Below the pieces are notes generated by a model. That model saw only the letters and a program-made list of their open reading frames with translations, was not told the origin of the DNA and did not search any database. From contig JAJRUT010000108.1 in the NCBI GenBank assembly GCA_024277655.1, positions 1-34,232 of the forward strand: a stretch of DNA of 34,232 bases, written 5' to 3'. The position numbers and the translations under genes are program-made. Position 1 is the stretch's first letter. Each line of letters opens with the position of its first letter. Origin of the DNA: Deltaproteobacteria bacterium. Its GTDB lineage: Bacteria > Desulfobacterota > Desulfobulbia > Desulfobulbales > SURF-16. Shown here piece by piece: positions 1 through 9,513 of this stretch.

Positions 1-999
1 ATAAAAACAGACCCCTTCTATGTGATGACCGGGGAAACACCGCGCCAGCTTACCACCCCTAGCCACAGGGCATATTTAAAGATTACTGAGGGTTGCTCAA
101 ACTCCTGCACCTACTGCATGATCCCCTCAATACGAGGCCCTCTGCGCTCGCGAACCATTGCCGACATTATCCCGGAAGCCAAACTTTTAAGTACAAGCAA
201 CATCAAGGAAGTCACCCTGGTCGGTCAGGATCTTACCGCCTACGGTTTTGATTTTGGTGCTAAAGGCGATCGCCTTGAAGATCTGGTGCAAGCCATCATT
301 AACGAGACAACATTTCCCTGGCTAAGACTCCTCTACCTCTACCCAACCAGATTGCCCAACGCACTCCTGGAAATGATGGCGAGTGAAGAGCGACTCCTCT
401 CCTATCTTGATATCCCCCTCCAACATGTATCGGATACCGTTTTAAAGAGAATGAAACGCCCCTTTGGTCAGAAACATATCCATGATGTGGTGGAACGTAT
501 CCGCAAGATCGTGCCTGATGCCGCTATCCGCACCACCTTTATGGTTGGTTTCCCAGGGGAGACCGACAGCGACGTGGAAATTATCGCTGATTTTATGAAA
601 GACTACCGTTTAAACAACGTTGGCATCTTCACCTACTCCAATGAGGAGGGGTGCCAGGCTGAATTTTATCCAGACCAGATTGAAGAATCGCTAAAACAGG
701 AAAGGTTTGACTATCTTATGGAAATACAGTCGGAAATATCCATGGATCTAAACCAGCGCTACGTTGGTCAGACCCTTGAGGTACTGGTGGAGGGAATCAG
801 CTCTGAAACAGAGCTACTACTCGAAGGGAGAACCCGTTTTCAAGCGCCAGAGATTGATGGCTGCGTATACATTGCCGATGGTGAATGTCAGGCGGGGGAT
901 CTGGTGCAGGTGGAAATCACCGAGGCCCACCCGTACGATTTGGTGGGAAATATTGTTATAAAGGCAGAAGATAGAGAAAATAAAGAAGGTAAAGAATAG
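1..999 (+). CDS. rimO: Ribosomal protein S12 methylthiotransferase RimO (5' end outside window)
   Basis: This is a radical SAM methylthiotransferase that would add a methylthio group to the conserved aspartate of ribosomal protein S12. The frame is open from base 1, so the N-terminal MTTase domain is cut off by the window edge and about 330 residues remain. The radical SAM cluster motif CSNSCTYC (C-x3-C-x2-C) lies near bases 94-117, followed by the family block IRGPLRSR. The block VGQDLTAYG and the ending YDLVGNIV are RimO-like rather than MiaB-like. A TRAM domain occupies the last 65 or so residues. The final codons form a purine-rich 17-base stretch that recurs at 18956. The call is secure as to family; RimO over MiaB is inferred from these motifs. 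Confidence 0.93.
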   Translation: MKTDPFYVMTGETPRQLTTPSHRAYLKITEGCSNSCTYCMIPSIRGPLRSRTIADIIPEAKLLSTSNIKEVTLVGQDLTAYGFDFGAKGDRLEDLVQAIINETTFPWLRLLYLYPTRLPNALLEMMASEERLLSYLDIPLQHVSDTVLKRMKRPFGQKHIHDVVERIRKIVPDAAIRTTFMVGFPGETDSDVEIIADFMKDYRLNNVGIFTYSNEEGCQAEFYPDQIEESLKQERFDYLMEIQSEISMDLNQRYVGQTLEVLVEGISSETELLLEGRTRFQAPEIDGCVYIADGECQAGDLVQVEITEAHPYDLVGNIVIKAEDRENKEGKE

Positions 1000-1059
1000 A
1001 AGGAATATAGCCCCTTTCCCCACCTTCCTTACCCCTTAAAGCTTATACCTCATCCCCTA

Positions 1060-1899
1060 TCACCCCTGCAAAAGAGAGCTAATCTGCGCCTTATTCACCT
1101 TACCCGCCTGTACCTGGGCAAAGACCTGGGCCTCCTGCAACACCTTCATCCGCGCCAGATTCATTGTTTCTTCAGCAAAATCAAGATCACCAATCTGTGA
1201 CTCAGCCGCCTGAAGATTGACCTGGGTTGTCATCATGGTATTAACCGAGGCCGTAAACTGATTCTGGCTGGAACCGATACCGGAACGCACGGTGTTCAAA
1301 TCCGTAAGCGCCGCATCGATAATACCAATGGCCTCTTGCGCCCCTTCAAAGGTAAGAACATTAATATCAGCTAACCCCTTACCATCCACATTACCCAACT
1401 GACCAGGACTGGTGGACCCTATGGAGATATCAATAGTCTGGCCGGATTCCGCCCCAACCTGCACCTGTTTGCCCGAGAAATTACCAGACAATAGTTTCTG
1501 ACCATTAAACGAGGTGGTATCGCTGATATTCCCTAGACTTTCAAGCATCTTGTTAATATCATTCTGAATGGCCTGCCGGGATTCCGGGGTCTGCACATCA
1601 CTGGCCGCCTGAATCGCCTTTTCACGAATGGTCTGCAGGATACTGGTCGACTCCCCTAAGGCCCCATCCGCCACCTGCAAAAGAGAAATAGCATCATTGG
1701 CATTGCGAATAGACTGACCCAAACCACGGACCTGACTATTTAGGGAGTCAGAAATGACCATGCCGGAAGCATCATCAGCCGCCCGGTTAATCCTACGCCC
1801 GGTGGACAGCTTATTAAGCGAATTATCCAAAGCCGCCGAAGTCCGGCGCAGATTAATATTGGCAAACTGCCCAGCGTAGTTATTGATTCGTAAACTCAT
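1060..1899 (-). CDS. fliC: Flagellin
   Basis: This is a 279-residue flagellin, the subunit of the flagellar filament. The N-terminal D0/D1 helices start MSLRINNYAGQ and include the typical LSTGRRINRAADDASGM block at about residues 32-48. The C-terminal D1/D0 block contains ARMKVLQEAQVFAQ and ends SSLLQG. Between them the variable region is very short, so this is a minimal flagellin with almost no D2/D3 surface domain. A good ribosome binding site, GGAGG, lies about 7 bases before the ATG. The gene stands alone on the minus strand, separated by 150 bp from the next gene upstream. I could not find a convincing sigma-28 or sigma-54 promoter in the upstream gap. The fliC symbol is by family only; the organism may have paralogues. 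Confidence 0.93.
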   Translation of the reverse strand: MSLRINNYAGQFANINLRRTSAALDNSLNKLSTGRRINRAADDASGMVISDSLNSQVRGLGQSIRNANDAISLLQVADGALGESTSILQTIREKAIQAASDVQTPESRQAIQNDINKMLESLGNISDTTSFNGQKLLSGNFSGKQVQVGAESGQTIDISIGSTSPGQLGNVDGKGLADINVLTFEGAQEAIGIIDAALTDLNTVRSGIGSSQNQFTASVNTMMTTQVNLQAAESQIGDLDFAEETMNLARMKVLQEAQVFAQVQAGKVNKAQISSLLQG

Positions 1900-2049
1900 A
1901 TCTATCCTCCGAAATATTTTAAACTATCAGGATATCACAGAGAAAATATAACCAACAAAAGAGATGATACAAGAACTAAATGGTGAGGATGCGGACAAAG
2001 AAGAGGAACACGCTGAAATAATTAGTTTTTAATTTAAGAAAAACCTCAC

Positions 2050-3102
2050 TCAGCCCTCCGGCAAAAATGAGGCCAGAGCCGCTTTAACGGGCTCGGGCTC
2101 AAGACGGTTGATACAGCGCGGGTCGGTGCATTTCTTCTTGATACAAGGCACGCACACATCCTGGCCCCGCAGTACCACAAAATGATCGCTACGCGGCCCC
2201 CACTCCTTATCATCGGCGTAGGAAAACATGGCCACCACAGGCGTACCCACGGCTGCGGCCATATGCATCGGCCCACTGTCGTTGCCAAGAAAGACACTAC
2301 TTCGCTCAAGCAGGGGGAAGAGTTCCCCCAATGACAACAGGCCGGCAAAACTGACGGCGGGGCGAGCAAGACGCGCCATAATTGCCTCGGCCCGAGTGAC
2401 CTCAGCCGGGCCACCAACAAAAACAACCTTGCAACCTCGCGCCGTGAGCCAGTCAACCACCTCGACAAAACCCGAAACAGGCCACAACTTCTGCAGTCGT
2501 CCGGCCCCCGGGTGAATGGCCACCAGTTGTTCTGTAAACTCAATTCCGGCCTCCAGCAACAGCCGATCCACCTTACCCTTCTTGTTTTTCTCAGAGGGAA
2601 AACAAAACATTTCCTGGTTTACTGTGGCCCCGGCAGCCTCAGCAATGGCAGCATAGTCAAAGACCTTATGTGGCTCTACGGGGCATTTGGCCTTATGGGT
2701 GTAAACCTCTGGCCTTCCTGGTCTAAACTTTGACAAGCGAATCCCGGCCCCAGAAATTTTGGTCAAGGTGGCCGATGTTGACCCTCCCTCTATGTCAATT
2801 GCAAGATCAGGAGAAAGCTGCTGAATTTTGCGCATAAACTTACAGTAAGCCCATGCCCTGGAAAAAACATTGCCCCGATGAATCTTACGCCGTGGATACA
2901 ACAGAACGTACTTTGGCTCAAGAAGCGTCTCAACAATCTCCTTGAAGGCCGCATCAATAACAAAATAATGGGGAACATCCAGAAAATGATCACGCAAAGC
3001 AACCAGAGCCGGCAACGACACCACCAGATTACCAATATGGCAATCCGGCATCAGGGTCAGAACTTTTTTTATGTGTTGTGTATCAATCATCCTGTGAAAC
3101 AC
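2050..3102 (-). CDS. Glycosyltransferase family 9 (heptosyltransferase-like)
   Basis: This 350-residue protein belongs to glycosyltransferase family 9, the ADP-heptose:LPS heptosyltransferases, which act at the cytoplasmic face of the inner membrane. N-terminal MPDCHIGNLVVSLPAL corresponds to the acceptor-side Rossmann start (GD-x-V/L pattern, here GNL). AIHPGAG near the middle and the NDSGPMHMAAAVGTPVV block are the nucleotide-sugar side of the family. A cysteine cluster near the C-terminus (CVPCIKKKCTDPRC) is shared in style with waaC at 11555. I keep the GTG start at 3102, preceded by AGGTGG; an ATG at 3090 is an alternative. It lies downstream of the FkbM methyltransferase gene with a gap of about 110 bp. 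The exact sugar and acceptor cannot be told. Confidence 0.86.
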   Translation of the reverse strand: MFHRMIDTQHIKKVLTLMPDCHIGNLVVSLPALVALRDHFLDVPHYFVIDAAFKEIVETLLEPKYVLLYPRRKIHRGNVFSRAWAYCKFMRKIQQLSPDLAIDIEGGSTSATLTKISGAGIRLSKFRPGRPEVYTHKAKCPVEPHKVFDYAAIAEAAGATVNQEMFCFPSEKNKKGKVDRLLLEAGIEFTEQLVAIHPGAGRLQKLWPVSGFVEVVDWLTARGCKVVFVGGPAEVTRAEAIMARLARPAVSFAGLLSLGELFPLLERSSVFLGNDSGPMHMAAAVGTPVVAMFSYADDKEWGPRSDHFVVLRGQDVCVPCIKKKCTDPRCINRLEPEPVKAALASFLPEG

Positions 3103-3214
3103 TTGGAATTGCCACCTGAGGGCCTATAAAAAAATAACATGATCAATCTTGCATCGTTATTTCCCTACAGACCCTAACTTCAGTCAAATTTAAGATGTAT
3201 AACCCAAAGTGGTC

Positions 3215-3946
3215 TTATACCTTGATATGTTTTTTTGAATTAATCATAAAGCAATCCATTTCTACCACCGAAAAATCATCCTTCCTACTAATTGGATACA
3301 GACCTGTAACGACAAAGCCTGCCTCTTCATATATCCTAAGAGAATCTAAATAATGTGGCATTTTTGCGTAAATTGGAATTACCGAAATTTCCGACAAGAT
3401 ACAATCAATATGACCCAGGGCGTCCGCTGCTCCGGCAAATACTTCCAGGTCATACCCTTGCGTATCCATTTTTAAAAGAATATTTCTTTTTGCAAAATTG
3501 GCTATTTTTGTTGTCACATAGTTGGAAATTGTCCTGATATCAACTTTTTCAGTTTGCAAGACCTTAATTTTCTCATATTTTTCCTTTCCACAATCATTGG
3601 GGACAAGAAAAGAAGACAAATCGGATGATTCGGTTATATGAATCGACTCCTCACCCGAAACACTTCCCATTGCCAGGTTATACGAGGACCATTTTTTATC
3701 ATTCAGACAAACTTGACTCAACTCCTCAAAAGTCTTACTTACTGGTTCAAATGAGTGAATTTCACCCCTGTACCCTTCACTTCGAAGTTTAAGCCCAAAT
3801 TGCCCTTTATTTGCCCCTACATCCAACACAATATCAATTTTCCTACGGTTAATTAAATTAATCATATGAGAATTGGATGTCGGATGTTTCCTGCGTTTAA
3901 CCAATTCATAACCAAACATTTTTGCTATCACTCTATGCAGTTTCAT
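3215..3946 (-). CDS. FkbM family methyltransferase
   Basis: This is a SAM-dependent methyltransferase of the FkbM family, about 243 residues, usually associated with O-methylation of sugars in polysaccharides or LPS. The SAM-binding motif I, VLDVGANKGQFG, is clear, followed by IHSFEPV (motif II acidic residue) and LLKMDTQGYDLEVFAGA, the hallmark FkbM motif. I choose the ATG at 3946 because AGGAT sits 7 bases before it; a more upstream ATG at 3961 overlaps that ribosome binding site. Base composition is far lower in GC than in the neighbours: 17 of 60 bases at 3481-3540 and 20 of 60 at 3841-3900, against 31 of 60 at 2281-2340. This suggests recent horizontal acquisition. Confidence 0.88.
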   Translation of the reverse strand: MKLHRVIAKMFGYELVKRRKHPTSNSHMINLINRRKIDIVLDVGANKGQFGLKLRSEGYRGEIHSFEPVSKTFEELSQVCLNDKKWSSYNLAMGSVSGEESIHITESSDLSSFLVPNDCGKEKYEKIKVLQTEKVDIRTISNYVTTKIANFAKRNILLKMDTQGYDLEVFAGAADALGHIDCILSEISVIPIYAKMPHYLDSLRIYEEAGFVVTGLYPISRKDDFSVVEMDCFMINSKKHIKV

Positions 3947-4161
3947 TGCGCCAATCCTCATAACGATTCATTATATGTGAGTTCAAACGAGCTGTTCCAG
4001 ACTTGAGGCCATCTTACAAAATAGCAGTTTTGCAAGGCACCCTTGATATTAATGGTTAAGCCAACTATGTTCTACAGGAAATGTATCTGTATTTTTTTAT
4101 AACAGGACAGCATCCTTAATACTATACTCCTCTCAAAGATTGCCAAGGCGCACGACAGTAA

Positions 4162-4896
4162 ATGCCACCCCCCACCCAAGATAAACATGAGCAAAATCTA
4201 GAACAATTTGCCCTGGCGGCTGTGCGTGAATACAACGCAAACAGGTCATTTGCTCCAGAAAAGCATTACACCATCCAACTCCCCACAGGAGAATTAAGAC
4301 GTCTGCATGGTGGTGGTCGGGCAGATGTTTATCTGTTGAACTATCAAAATAAACGCTATTGCCTCAAATGGTTTCATGACTCACGTCTTATTTCCAGATT
4401 CAGAAATGCCCTGAACCTCAGCAAGGCCAAGCAATCCTATGCCATCAGCCAAAAACTGCAACAGCTAAGGATCAATGCCCCCAAGATCATTGGAGTTATC
4501 CAGCCTAGCCGGTTTGGTTCACCACTGCTTATTATGGAAATGCTGGACGGGTGCCAGCAACTAAACCTCATGCTGGAGGAATGGAAAAATCACACCGCCG
4601 ATCTCTGTGACTACCCATCATTTTTGCAACTGGCTAAACAATTTGGCACCTTCACTAGAAAACTGCACCAAAACGGGGTATTGCACCGGGACTTTTCACC
4701 CAGGAATGTGTTGGTCCAGCACCAACGAAACATCTTTGAGTTTTACCTCATCGATCTGGAAGATGTCTACTTTGGTACAGATAGCTCAGACAATATAGCC
4801 CATTTCAACGACCGCTTGCCGCGTTATCTCAGCCCAGCTGAATGTTGCGTTTTTCTTACACATTTCCAGGCGGCCTATAAGCAGACAGCCCCTTAA
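4162..4896 (+). CDS. LPS-type sugar kinase, InaA/WaaP/KdkA-like
   Basis: This 244-residue protein has a protein-kinase-like fold of the lipopolysaccharide kinase (InaA/RfaP/KdkA) group, which phosphorylates core sugars such as Kdo or heptose. A glycine-rich loop, RLHGGGRADVY, is followed by the ATP-binding lysine in RYCLKWF. The catalytic loop is HRDFSPRNVLV (H-R-D-x4-N) and the metal-binding aspartate follows in YLIDLEDVYFG. It is the only plus-strand gene inside the minus-strand LPS island, and it converges with the GT39 gene, ending 20 bp from that gene's stop. It is distinct from the kinase at 9514. No strong ribosome binding site is visible before the ATG. The exact sugar substrate is not determinable. 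Confidence 0.8.
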   Translation: MPPPTQDKHEQNLEQFALAAVREYNANRSFAPEKHYTIQLPTGELRRLHGGGRADVYLLNYQNKRYCLKWFHDSRLISRFRNALNLSKAKQSYAISQKLQQLRINAPKIIGVIQPSRFGSPLLIMEMLDGCQQLNLMLEEWKNHTADLCDYPSFLQLAKQFGTFTRKLHQNGVLHRDFSPRNVLVQHQRNIFEFYLIDLEDVYFGTDSSDNIAHFNDRLPRYLSPAECCVFLTHFQAAYKQTAP

Positions 4897-4916
4897 GCAA
4901 CCAAAGCTACCCAAGC

Positions 4917-6491
4917 TTACGGAAGCTTAAATAAAACAAGAGAACCCAACCGTTTTGTATCCCAGGATGTGACCTCAACAAAACCGGCCTTTTGCAAAAC
5001 CTGCAACTCCTCGGTACTACAATTTTTTTCATCCCAGACAAAATAATCGGCATCTAATCTTTTCAATTTGCCAACAAGGTCTCCACCATGCTCACCCTCA
5101 AGCAGTGAATACTGAGAAAAACATGGTGTTGTTTGCACATCAAGGTTGGCAAAGACATTGGTGTATTCAACCCTCTTGAAAAAAGCCACCACATGAATCT
5201 CCTCGGCACTACCCTCACGGGCGCCGATAAATTCGCCAACCTCCCGAAAAATAGCCTTATCAGCTCGACTATGCTTGAGATTCTTGGGTAGTGTCGCCAC
5301 TAAAAAGAGGCAGGATAAACCAAGCAGAATAGTGACTCGTCCCCAACCCTTTTTATCTTCAAGATACGCCACAAAGCGTTTTAAACCAAAACCGAAGAAA
5401 ACGAGCAGTGGCAGGTAACTAAGAACAATAAACCGAGCCGACATAAACCAGGAAAACATCTCCTGGAGCATGACAAGTCCAAAGCCACCCATCCCCATCA
5501 CCAGAAGATAGCGAAGTTTTACATCGTCCCGTAATTTCTTCCACACTCCCTTAAAGCCAAAGATAAAAAACAGGGCAAAGGGGTAATAGGCCATGCTAAT
5601 CCACAGCATCAGCGTATCTCCAAAGGCAATCCAGATCAGCAAGTTGCGGCATTGCTTAAAGAAACCAACCGGCACACCGGCAAGGGTGTCCGTATATCCC
5701 CCTTGTCCCAGTTCACGCAAACCATCACGAATCTGACCATAGGCATCAAGACTCCTCTGGAGTTCTGCAAAGATATCCCTGGCAAAAATGCTCTTTAGCG
5801 ACACATCACTACTCATCAGAAGAAATACACTACCTATCACGCCAAACACCAGAAAAGGGCTTACAAACCATAAGAGGTCTTTTATTTTGCGATTAGATTC
5901 ACCAAGAACAAGAATAAAAATCGGCGTTAAAAAGATAAGAGCCACGGCATCAACTCTGGATGTCGCCGCAATCACATAGGCTAGACAGCTTCCGGCCAGA
6001 AACAGCCCCCGCCTCTTTCTAGCAAATGAGGCCACAAACAGGGCCAGACCCAGGGCAACAAAAAACCAGAACAGCGGGCCACGAAGCACCTCACTTGAAG
6101 TTTTGACCAAAAAGGGATTTAGCGCGGCAAGGAGCAAGACAACGGTGGCAATCTGCCGATCAAAAAAATGCCGGAGGATATAGTAGAGAGGAATAAGGGT
6201 TGCGGTACCGAAGACAAAGGACGCCGTCTTGGCAGCAATCACCCAGTGACCCATTAGCCAGTAAAAGGGCTGAACCACAACCGGATACAGGTGTGGATAG
6301 GGGTAGCAGGTAATCAGCCGGTCAAACTCGCCAAGGTAAAGGGCCTTGGCCTGCTGGAGATAGACGATGCCATCACTGTTAAACAAAAGACTTGAGAAAT
6401 AAAAGGCGTAAAGCCGAAATCCAGCGCCAATAAGAAGGACATAGAGGGCCGGAAGATAAATATCTTTACGTTTACAAAATGCGTTAATCAT
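4917..6491 (-). CDS. GT39-type membrane glycosyltransferase (PMT/ArnT-like)
   Basis: This is a polytopic membrane protein of about 524 residues resembling the dolichyl-phosphate-mannose mannosyltransferase / ArnT superfamily, which uses lipid-linked sugars to glycosylate lipid A, core or proteins on the periplasmic side. The first membrane segment (PALYVLLIGAGFRLYAFYF) is followed by a loop with NSDGIVYLQQAKAL, the acidic loop typical of the fold. Many hydrophobic segments follow to about residue 410, then a soluble C-terminal domain of roughly 100 residues. I start it at the ATG at 6491, which overlaps the TGA of the upstream gene as ATGA; the frame is open further upstream, but that would need a 69-base overlap. 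Translational coupling is likely. Confidence 0.82.
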   Translation of the reverse strand: MINAFCKRKDIYLPALYVLLIGAGFRLYAFYFSSLLFNSDGIVYLQQAKALYLGEFDRLITCYPYPHLYPVVVQPFYWLMGHWVIAAKTASFVFGTATLIPLYYILRHFFDRQIATVVLLLAALNPFLVKTSSEVLRGPLFWFFVALGLALFVASFARKRRGLFLAGSCLAYVIAATSRVDAVALIFLTPIFILVLGESNRKIKDLLWFVSPFLVFGVIGSVFLLMSSDVSLKSIFARDIFAELQRSLDAYGQIRDGLRELGQGGYTDTLAGVPVGFFKQCRNLLIWIAFGDTLMLWISMAYYPFALFFIFGFKGVWKKLRDDVKLRYLLVMGMGGFGLVMLQEMFSWFMSARFIVLSYLPLLVFFGFGLKRFVAYLEDKKGWGRVTILLGLSCLFLVATLPKNLKHSRADKAIFREVGEFIGAREGSAEEIHVVAFFKRVEYTNVFANLDVQTTPCFSQYSLLEGEHGGDLVGKLKRLDADYFVWDEKNCSTEELQVLQKAGFVEVTSWDTKRLGSLVLFKLP

Positions 6492-7657
6492 TGAGACAAA
6501 CCAGAGGTTAAGGTCGATGTGACAAAGGCCGCAATCCCCTTGGCCCGATTTTCCCATGAAATCTGTTCGGCCCTGAGCCTAGCGCGGGTGGTCATTTCTT
6601 CATACAGGTCAGGATCATCCAAAAGATTTTTCACAGCCGAGACAAAACCATCCACGTCATCAGGAGACACATAGGTGCCGGCATCCCTGAGTACCTCGTG
6701 GACCGAGGGCAGATCACTACCAATGGCGGGGATACCGTGGGAGAGATAGTCTAAAGCCTTTACCGGACAGGTCAGATAGCGATTATAATAGGTGTCCTGT
6801 AACATAACAATGCCAAGGCTGGCTTGCTCGGCAATCGCCTTTTGCAGGACATTTGGGGGCTGAAACGGCACGAATTCAACCATATCGGCAACCCCCAGAT
6901 CACGGGCTTTTTGTTCAAACAGAGGGATATTCTTTTTCTTCCCGCCCCAAAAAGCGATTCTGACATTGTGTTTTGCCAGCCTTACTGCCACCTGCATAAG
7001 AAACTCAACCCCCTTTGAGCCGTGGAGGTGGCCCACATACATCAGCTTACGCCTCTTGCGGATAGACACGGCACTGGCCTGATTCACCTGGGGTTTTGTT
7101 CCCAAAGGAAAGGCGCAGATGGGGCTTTTCGGAAAAACCTGCTGATAGCGCCCCTGCTGGGCTTCGGTAATACAGATGAGACCATCTAAACGGGGTAAAA
7201 AGACATGTTCAAGAACCTTTTCCCGATAATGCTTGCTTGTCTTATGGCTGACCCAGGAGAGATCAGCATAAAAATCATGCAACTCAAAATAACCATTTAC
7301 TCTCGGATTCCGGCACAGCAGGGAAAGCCATGGTAAAAAAGTCGAATCCCTGGTAATCACCGCCACCTCATCGCGCCGGGCAAGATCTTTAATCAAGCGC
7401 CAGGCATGACTGAAAACCGAAAAACGATGGGTTCCCATAAACCGGTAGGGACTAATCAGATGCACCTGCAAGGTATCTCGAACCTCTAGTCCATAAAAAC
7501 AACCAAGATCGTCATCGACGTTTGAATCATCACCACCCCCCACACATAGATAGGTCTCGTACCCCAACGTTGCCAGGGACACCGCATTATGGGTCACCAT
7601 ATTGATGATTGGCCCGGAACTCTTCCAACTCCTCTTATTGACAAAAACAAAAATCAT
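6488..7657 (-). CDS. Glycosyltransferase family 4 (GT-B fold)
   Basis: This 389-residue protein is a retaining GT-B glycosyltransferase of family 4. The C-terminal donor-binding half starts at LMYVGHLHGSKGVEFLMQVA, and CPVKALDYLSHGIPAIGSDLPSVHEVL corresponds to the family's nucleotide-sugar-binding block. The N-terminal acceptor half (IFVFVNKRSWKSSGPIINMV) is typical. It lies 21 bp downstream of msbA and overlaps the membrane glycosyltransferase by 4 bases, so it is part of the LPS-core operon. It probably extends the core oligosaccharide in the cytoplasm. Sugar specificity is unknown. Confidence 0.87.
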   Translation of the reverse strand: MIFVFVNKRSWKSSGPIINMVTHNAVSLATLGYETYLCVGGGDDSNVDDDLGCFYGLEVRDTLQVHLISPYRFMGTHRFSVFSHAWRLIKDLARRDEVAVITRDSTFLPWLSLLCRNPRVNGYFELHDFYADLSWVSHKTSKHYREKVLEHVFLPRLDGLICITEAQQGRYQQVFPKSPICAFPLGTKPQVNQASAVSIRKRRKLMYVGHLHGSKGVEFLMQVAVRLAKHNVRIAFWGGKKKNIPLFEQKARDLGVADMVEFVPFQPPNVLQKAIAEQASLGIVMLQDTYYNRYLTCPVKALDYLSHGIPAIGSDLPSVHEVLRDAGTYVSPDDVDGFVSAVKNLLDDPDLYEEMTTRARLRAEQISWENRAKGIAAFVTSTLTSGLSQ

Positions 7658-7678
7658 GATGCATTCAAGCCTTGGCGG

Positions 7679-9442
7679 TCATTTGGTATCTTCTGTCGAC
7701 CCTAGGGGAGCAACACTCATGGTGCGATAGAGATCCTGGTAGGTATCAGAGCCTTGCAACAGCTCCTCATGGGTTCCCACAGCCACTATCTCGCCCTGAT
7801 CCATCACCAGTATGCGATCGGCATGGCGCACGGTGGACAGACGATGGGCCACAACGATGGTGGTGCGATCAAACATGATCTTTTCCAGCGACTTCTGGAC
7901 AAGATTCTCATTGACCCGATCAAGGGCCGAGGTGGCCTCGTCAAGAATAAGGATGGGCGGATTCTTGCAAATTGCCCTGGCAATGGCAATCCGCTGACGC
8001 TGACCACCGGAGAGATTCAAGCCGCGCTCGCCAAGCATTGTCGCAAAGCCGTCAGGAAGCTCCATAATATCCCGGTAGATATGGGCCTTCTTGGCGGCAT
8101 CTTCAATCATTTCAGTGGTGACATCCGGCTTGCCAAAGGCGATATTCTCAGCAATGGTGCCGCTGAACAAAATAACATCCTGACTCACAAGCCCGATGAG
8201 TTTTCGCACATCTTTCAGGTCAATATCCCGCAGATTATGCCCATCAATCAGCACCTCCCCCTTAGAGGGATCAAAATACCGGGGAATCAGGTCAATCAGG
8301 GTAGATTTACCACCGCCACTGCCACCAACAATGGCCAAAAGTTCGCCTTTGGTGATGGTTAAATCAATATCCTGCAGGGCATAATCATCCGTATCGCTAT
8401 AACTGTGATAGACCTTTTTAAATTGAATATTCTTTTTAAAGGTAGGCAAAGGCGCCTTGCCACCGCGCTCAACGTCCAACCCCTCCACCCATTCCAGACG
8501 CTCTATGGCGGCAAAGGTCTCCTGAAAGGTGACGTAGGCATCACCAATCTTTTTAATTGGTGGGAAGACCAGCACCACGGCACCTAAGGCCAGACAAAAA
8601 TCACCATAGGTCATAACCCCTTTATCAACCAGATTGCTGCCATACAAGGTGATTAAACCAAGCCCCACACCACTCAAAATATCCGTCAAAAACTTTACCA
8701 ACTCCCGCACACGGATCACATCCACTTCACGCTGGAAGTTGACCTGATTTTCCGTAGCAAATTTAGCTGAAAAATTCGGCTCATTGGTAAAGATCTTCAC
8801 CACCCGCAGGCCAATCATGGTCTCACTGACCTGGTGGGTGATTTCCGAGATAGACTGCTGGGCCAAGTGTTTTAAACGCTTCACCCTGACCCCAAGACGT
8901 TGGGTCATACCCACCATCCCCGGCAACACTACCAGGGCCAGTAAAACCAGATCCCAGCGGGTGTACAGGGCAATTCCCAAAAAGATAAAGACCTTGGGAA
9001 CCTCTTTTAAAAATGTCAGTAGGGTACCTGAAACCAAGGGCCTAAGAAGATTTACATCGTTTGTGATTCTGGAAATGATTCGCCCGGAGGATTCGGACTC
9101 AAAGGCCGACAGGGGCAAACAGACAAGATGGTCATAAATTTTGACTCGCATATCCCGAACAATGGTGAGCGAGGCGGTGCGCATCAGTACTGAATACAAC
9201 ATGTTACAGATGGCCCGCACCAAAATAAGGCCAAAAATCATAAAGGGCAACCAGGCTAAATCGACATGTTCCTTGGAAGCAATGACGAAATCAATGATTG
9301 GCTTGATCAGTAGGGCAAGCTTACCCTCGGCGGCGGAGGCCCCCAGGCTAAAGGCCAGGGCGACCAGAACGATACGTATATGGGGCCTGACGAACCGCCA
9401 CACCTTTTGACCAAAAAGGGCTTTTATGGATACTTTTGCCAT
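7679..9442 (-). CDS. msbA: Lipid A export ABC transporter (permease/ATPase)
   Basis: This 587-residue half-transporter has an N-terminal six-helix membrane domain fused to a C-terminal ATPase, the arrangement of MsbA, which flips lipid A-core across the inner membrane. The ATPase carries Walker A (VGGSGGGKSTLIDL), the signature LSGGQRQRIAIARA, Walker B (PPILILDEATSALD) and the switch histidine (VVAHRLST). The coupling of ATPase and permease, and the position inside a run of LPS-core glycosyltransferases, favour MsbA over a drug or peptide exporter. It lies 71 bp downstream of the kinase gene and 21 bp upstream of a glycosyltransferase. Confidence 0.9.
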   Translation of the reverse strand: MAKVSIKALFGQKVWRFVRPHIRIVLVALAFSLGASAAEGKLALLIKPIIDFVIASKEHVDLAWLPFMIFGLILVRAICNMLYSVLMRTASLTIVRDMRVKIYDHLVCLPLSAFESESSGRIISRITNDVNLLRPLVSGTLLTFLKEVPKVFIFLGIALYTRWDLVLLALVVLPGMVGMTQRLGVRVKRLKHLAQQSISEITHQVSETMIGLRVVKIFTNEPNFSAKFATENQVNFQREVDVIRVRELVKFLTDILSGVGLGLITLYGSNLVDKGVMTYGDFCLALGAVVLVFPPIKKIGDAYVTFQETFAAIERLEWVEGLDVERGGKAPLPTFKKNIQFKKVYHSYSDTDDYALQDIDLTITKGELLAIVGGSGGGKSTLIDLIPRYFDPSKGEVLIDGHNLRDIDLKDVRKLIGLVSQDVILFSGTIAENIAFGKPDVTTEMIEDAAKKAHIYRDIMELPDGFATMLGERGLNLSGGQRQRIAIARAICKNPPILILDEATSALDRVNENLVQKSLEKIMFDRTTIVVAHRLSTVRHADRILVMDQGEIVAVGTHEELLQGSDTYQDLYRTMSVAPLGSTEDTK

Positions 9443-9513
9443 GGTACTCGCAAAGGGAAATTAATTAGAGAAATCTCAGCAACAAAGGGGCTGATAGTAG
9501 TGTAGAACCGCAG

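Noticed and set aside
2046-2543. A 165-residue minus-strand open frame overlapping the GT9 gene
   Set aside because: It is a shifted frame of the GT9 gene, rich in Trp, Cys and Arg, with no recognisable domain.
7754-8362. A 202-residue plus-strand open frame
   Set aside because: It is antisense to the ATPase half of msbA, where all the nucleotide-binding motifs are encoded on the minus strand.
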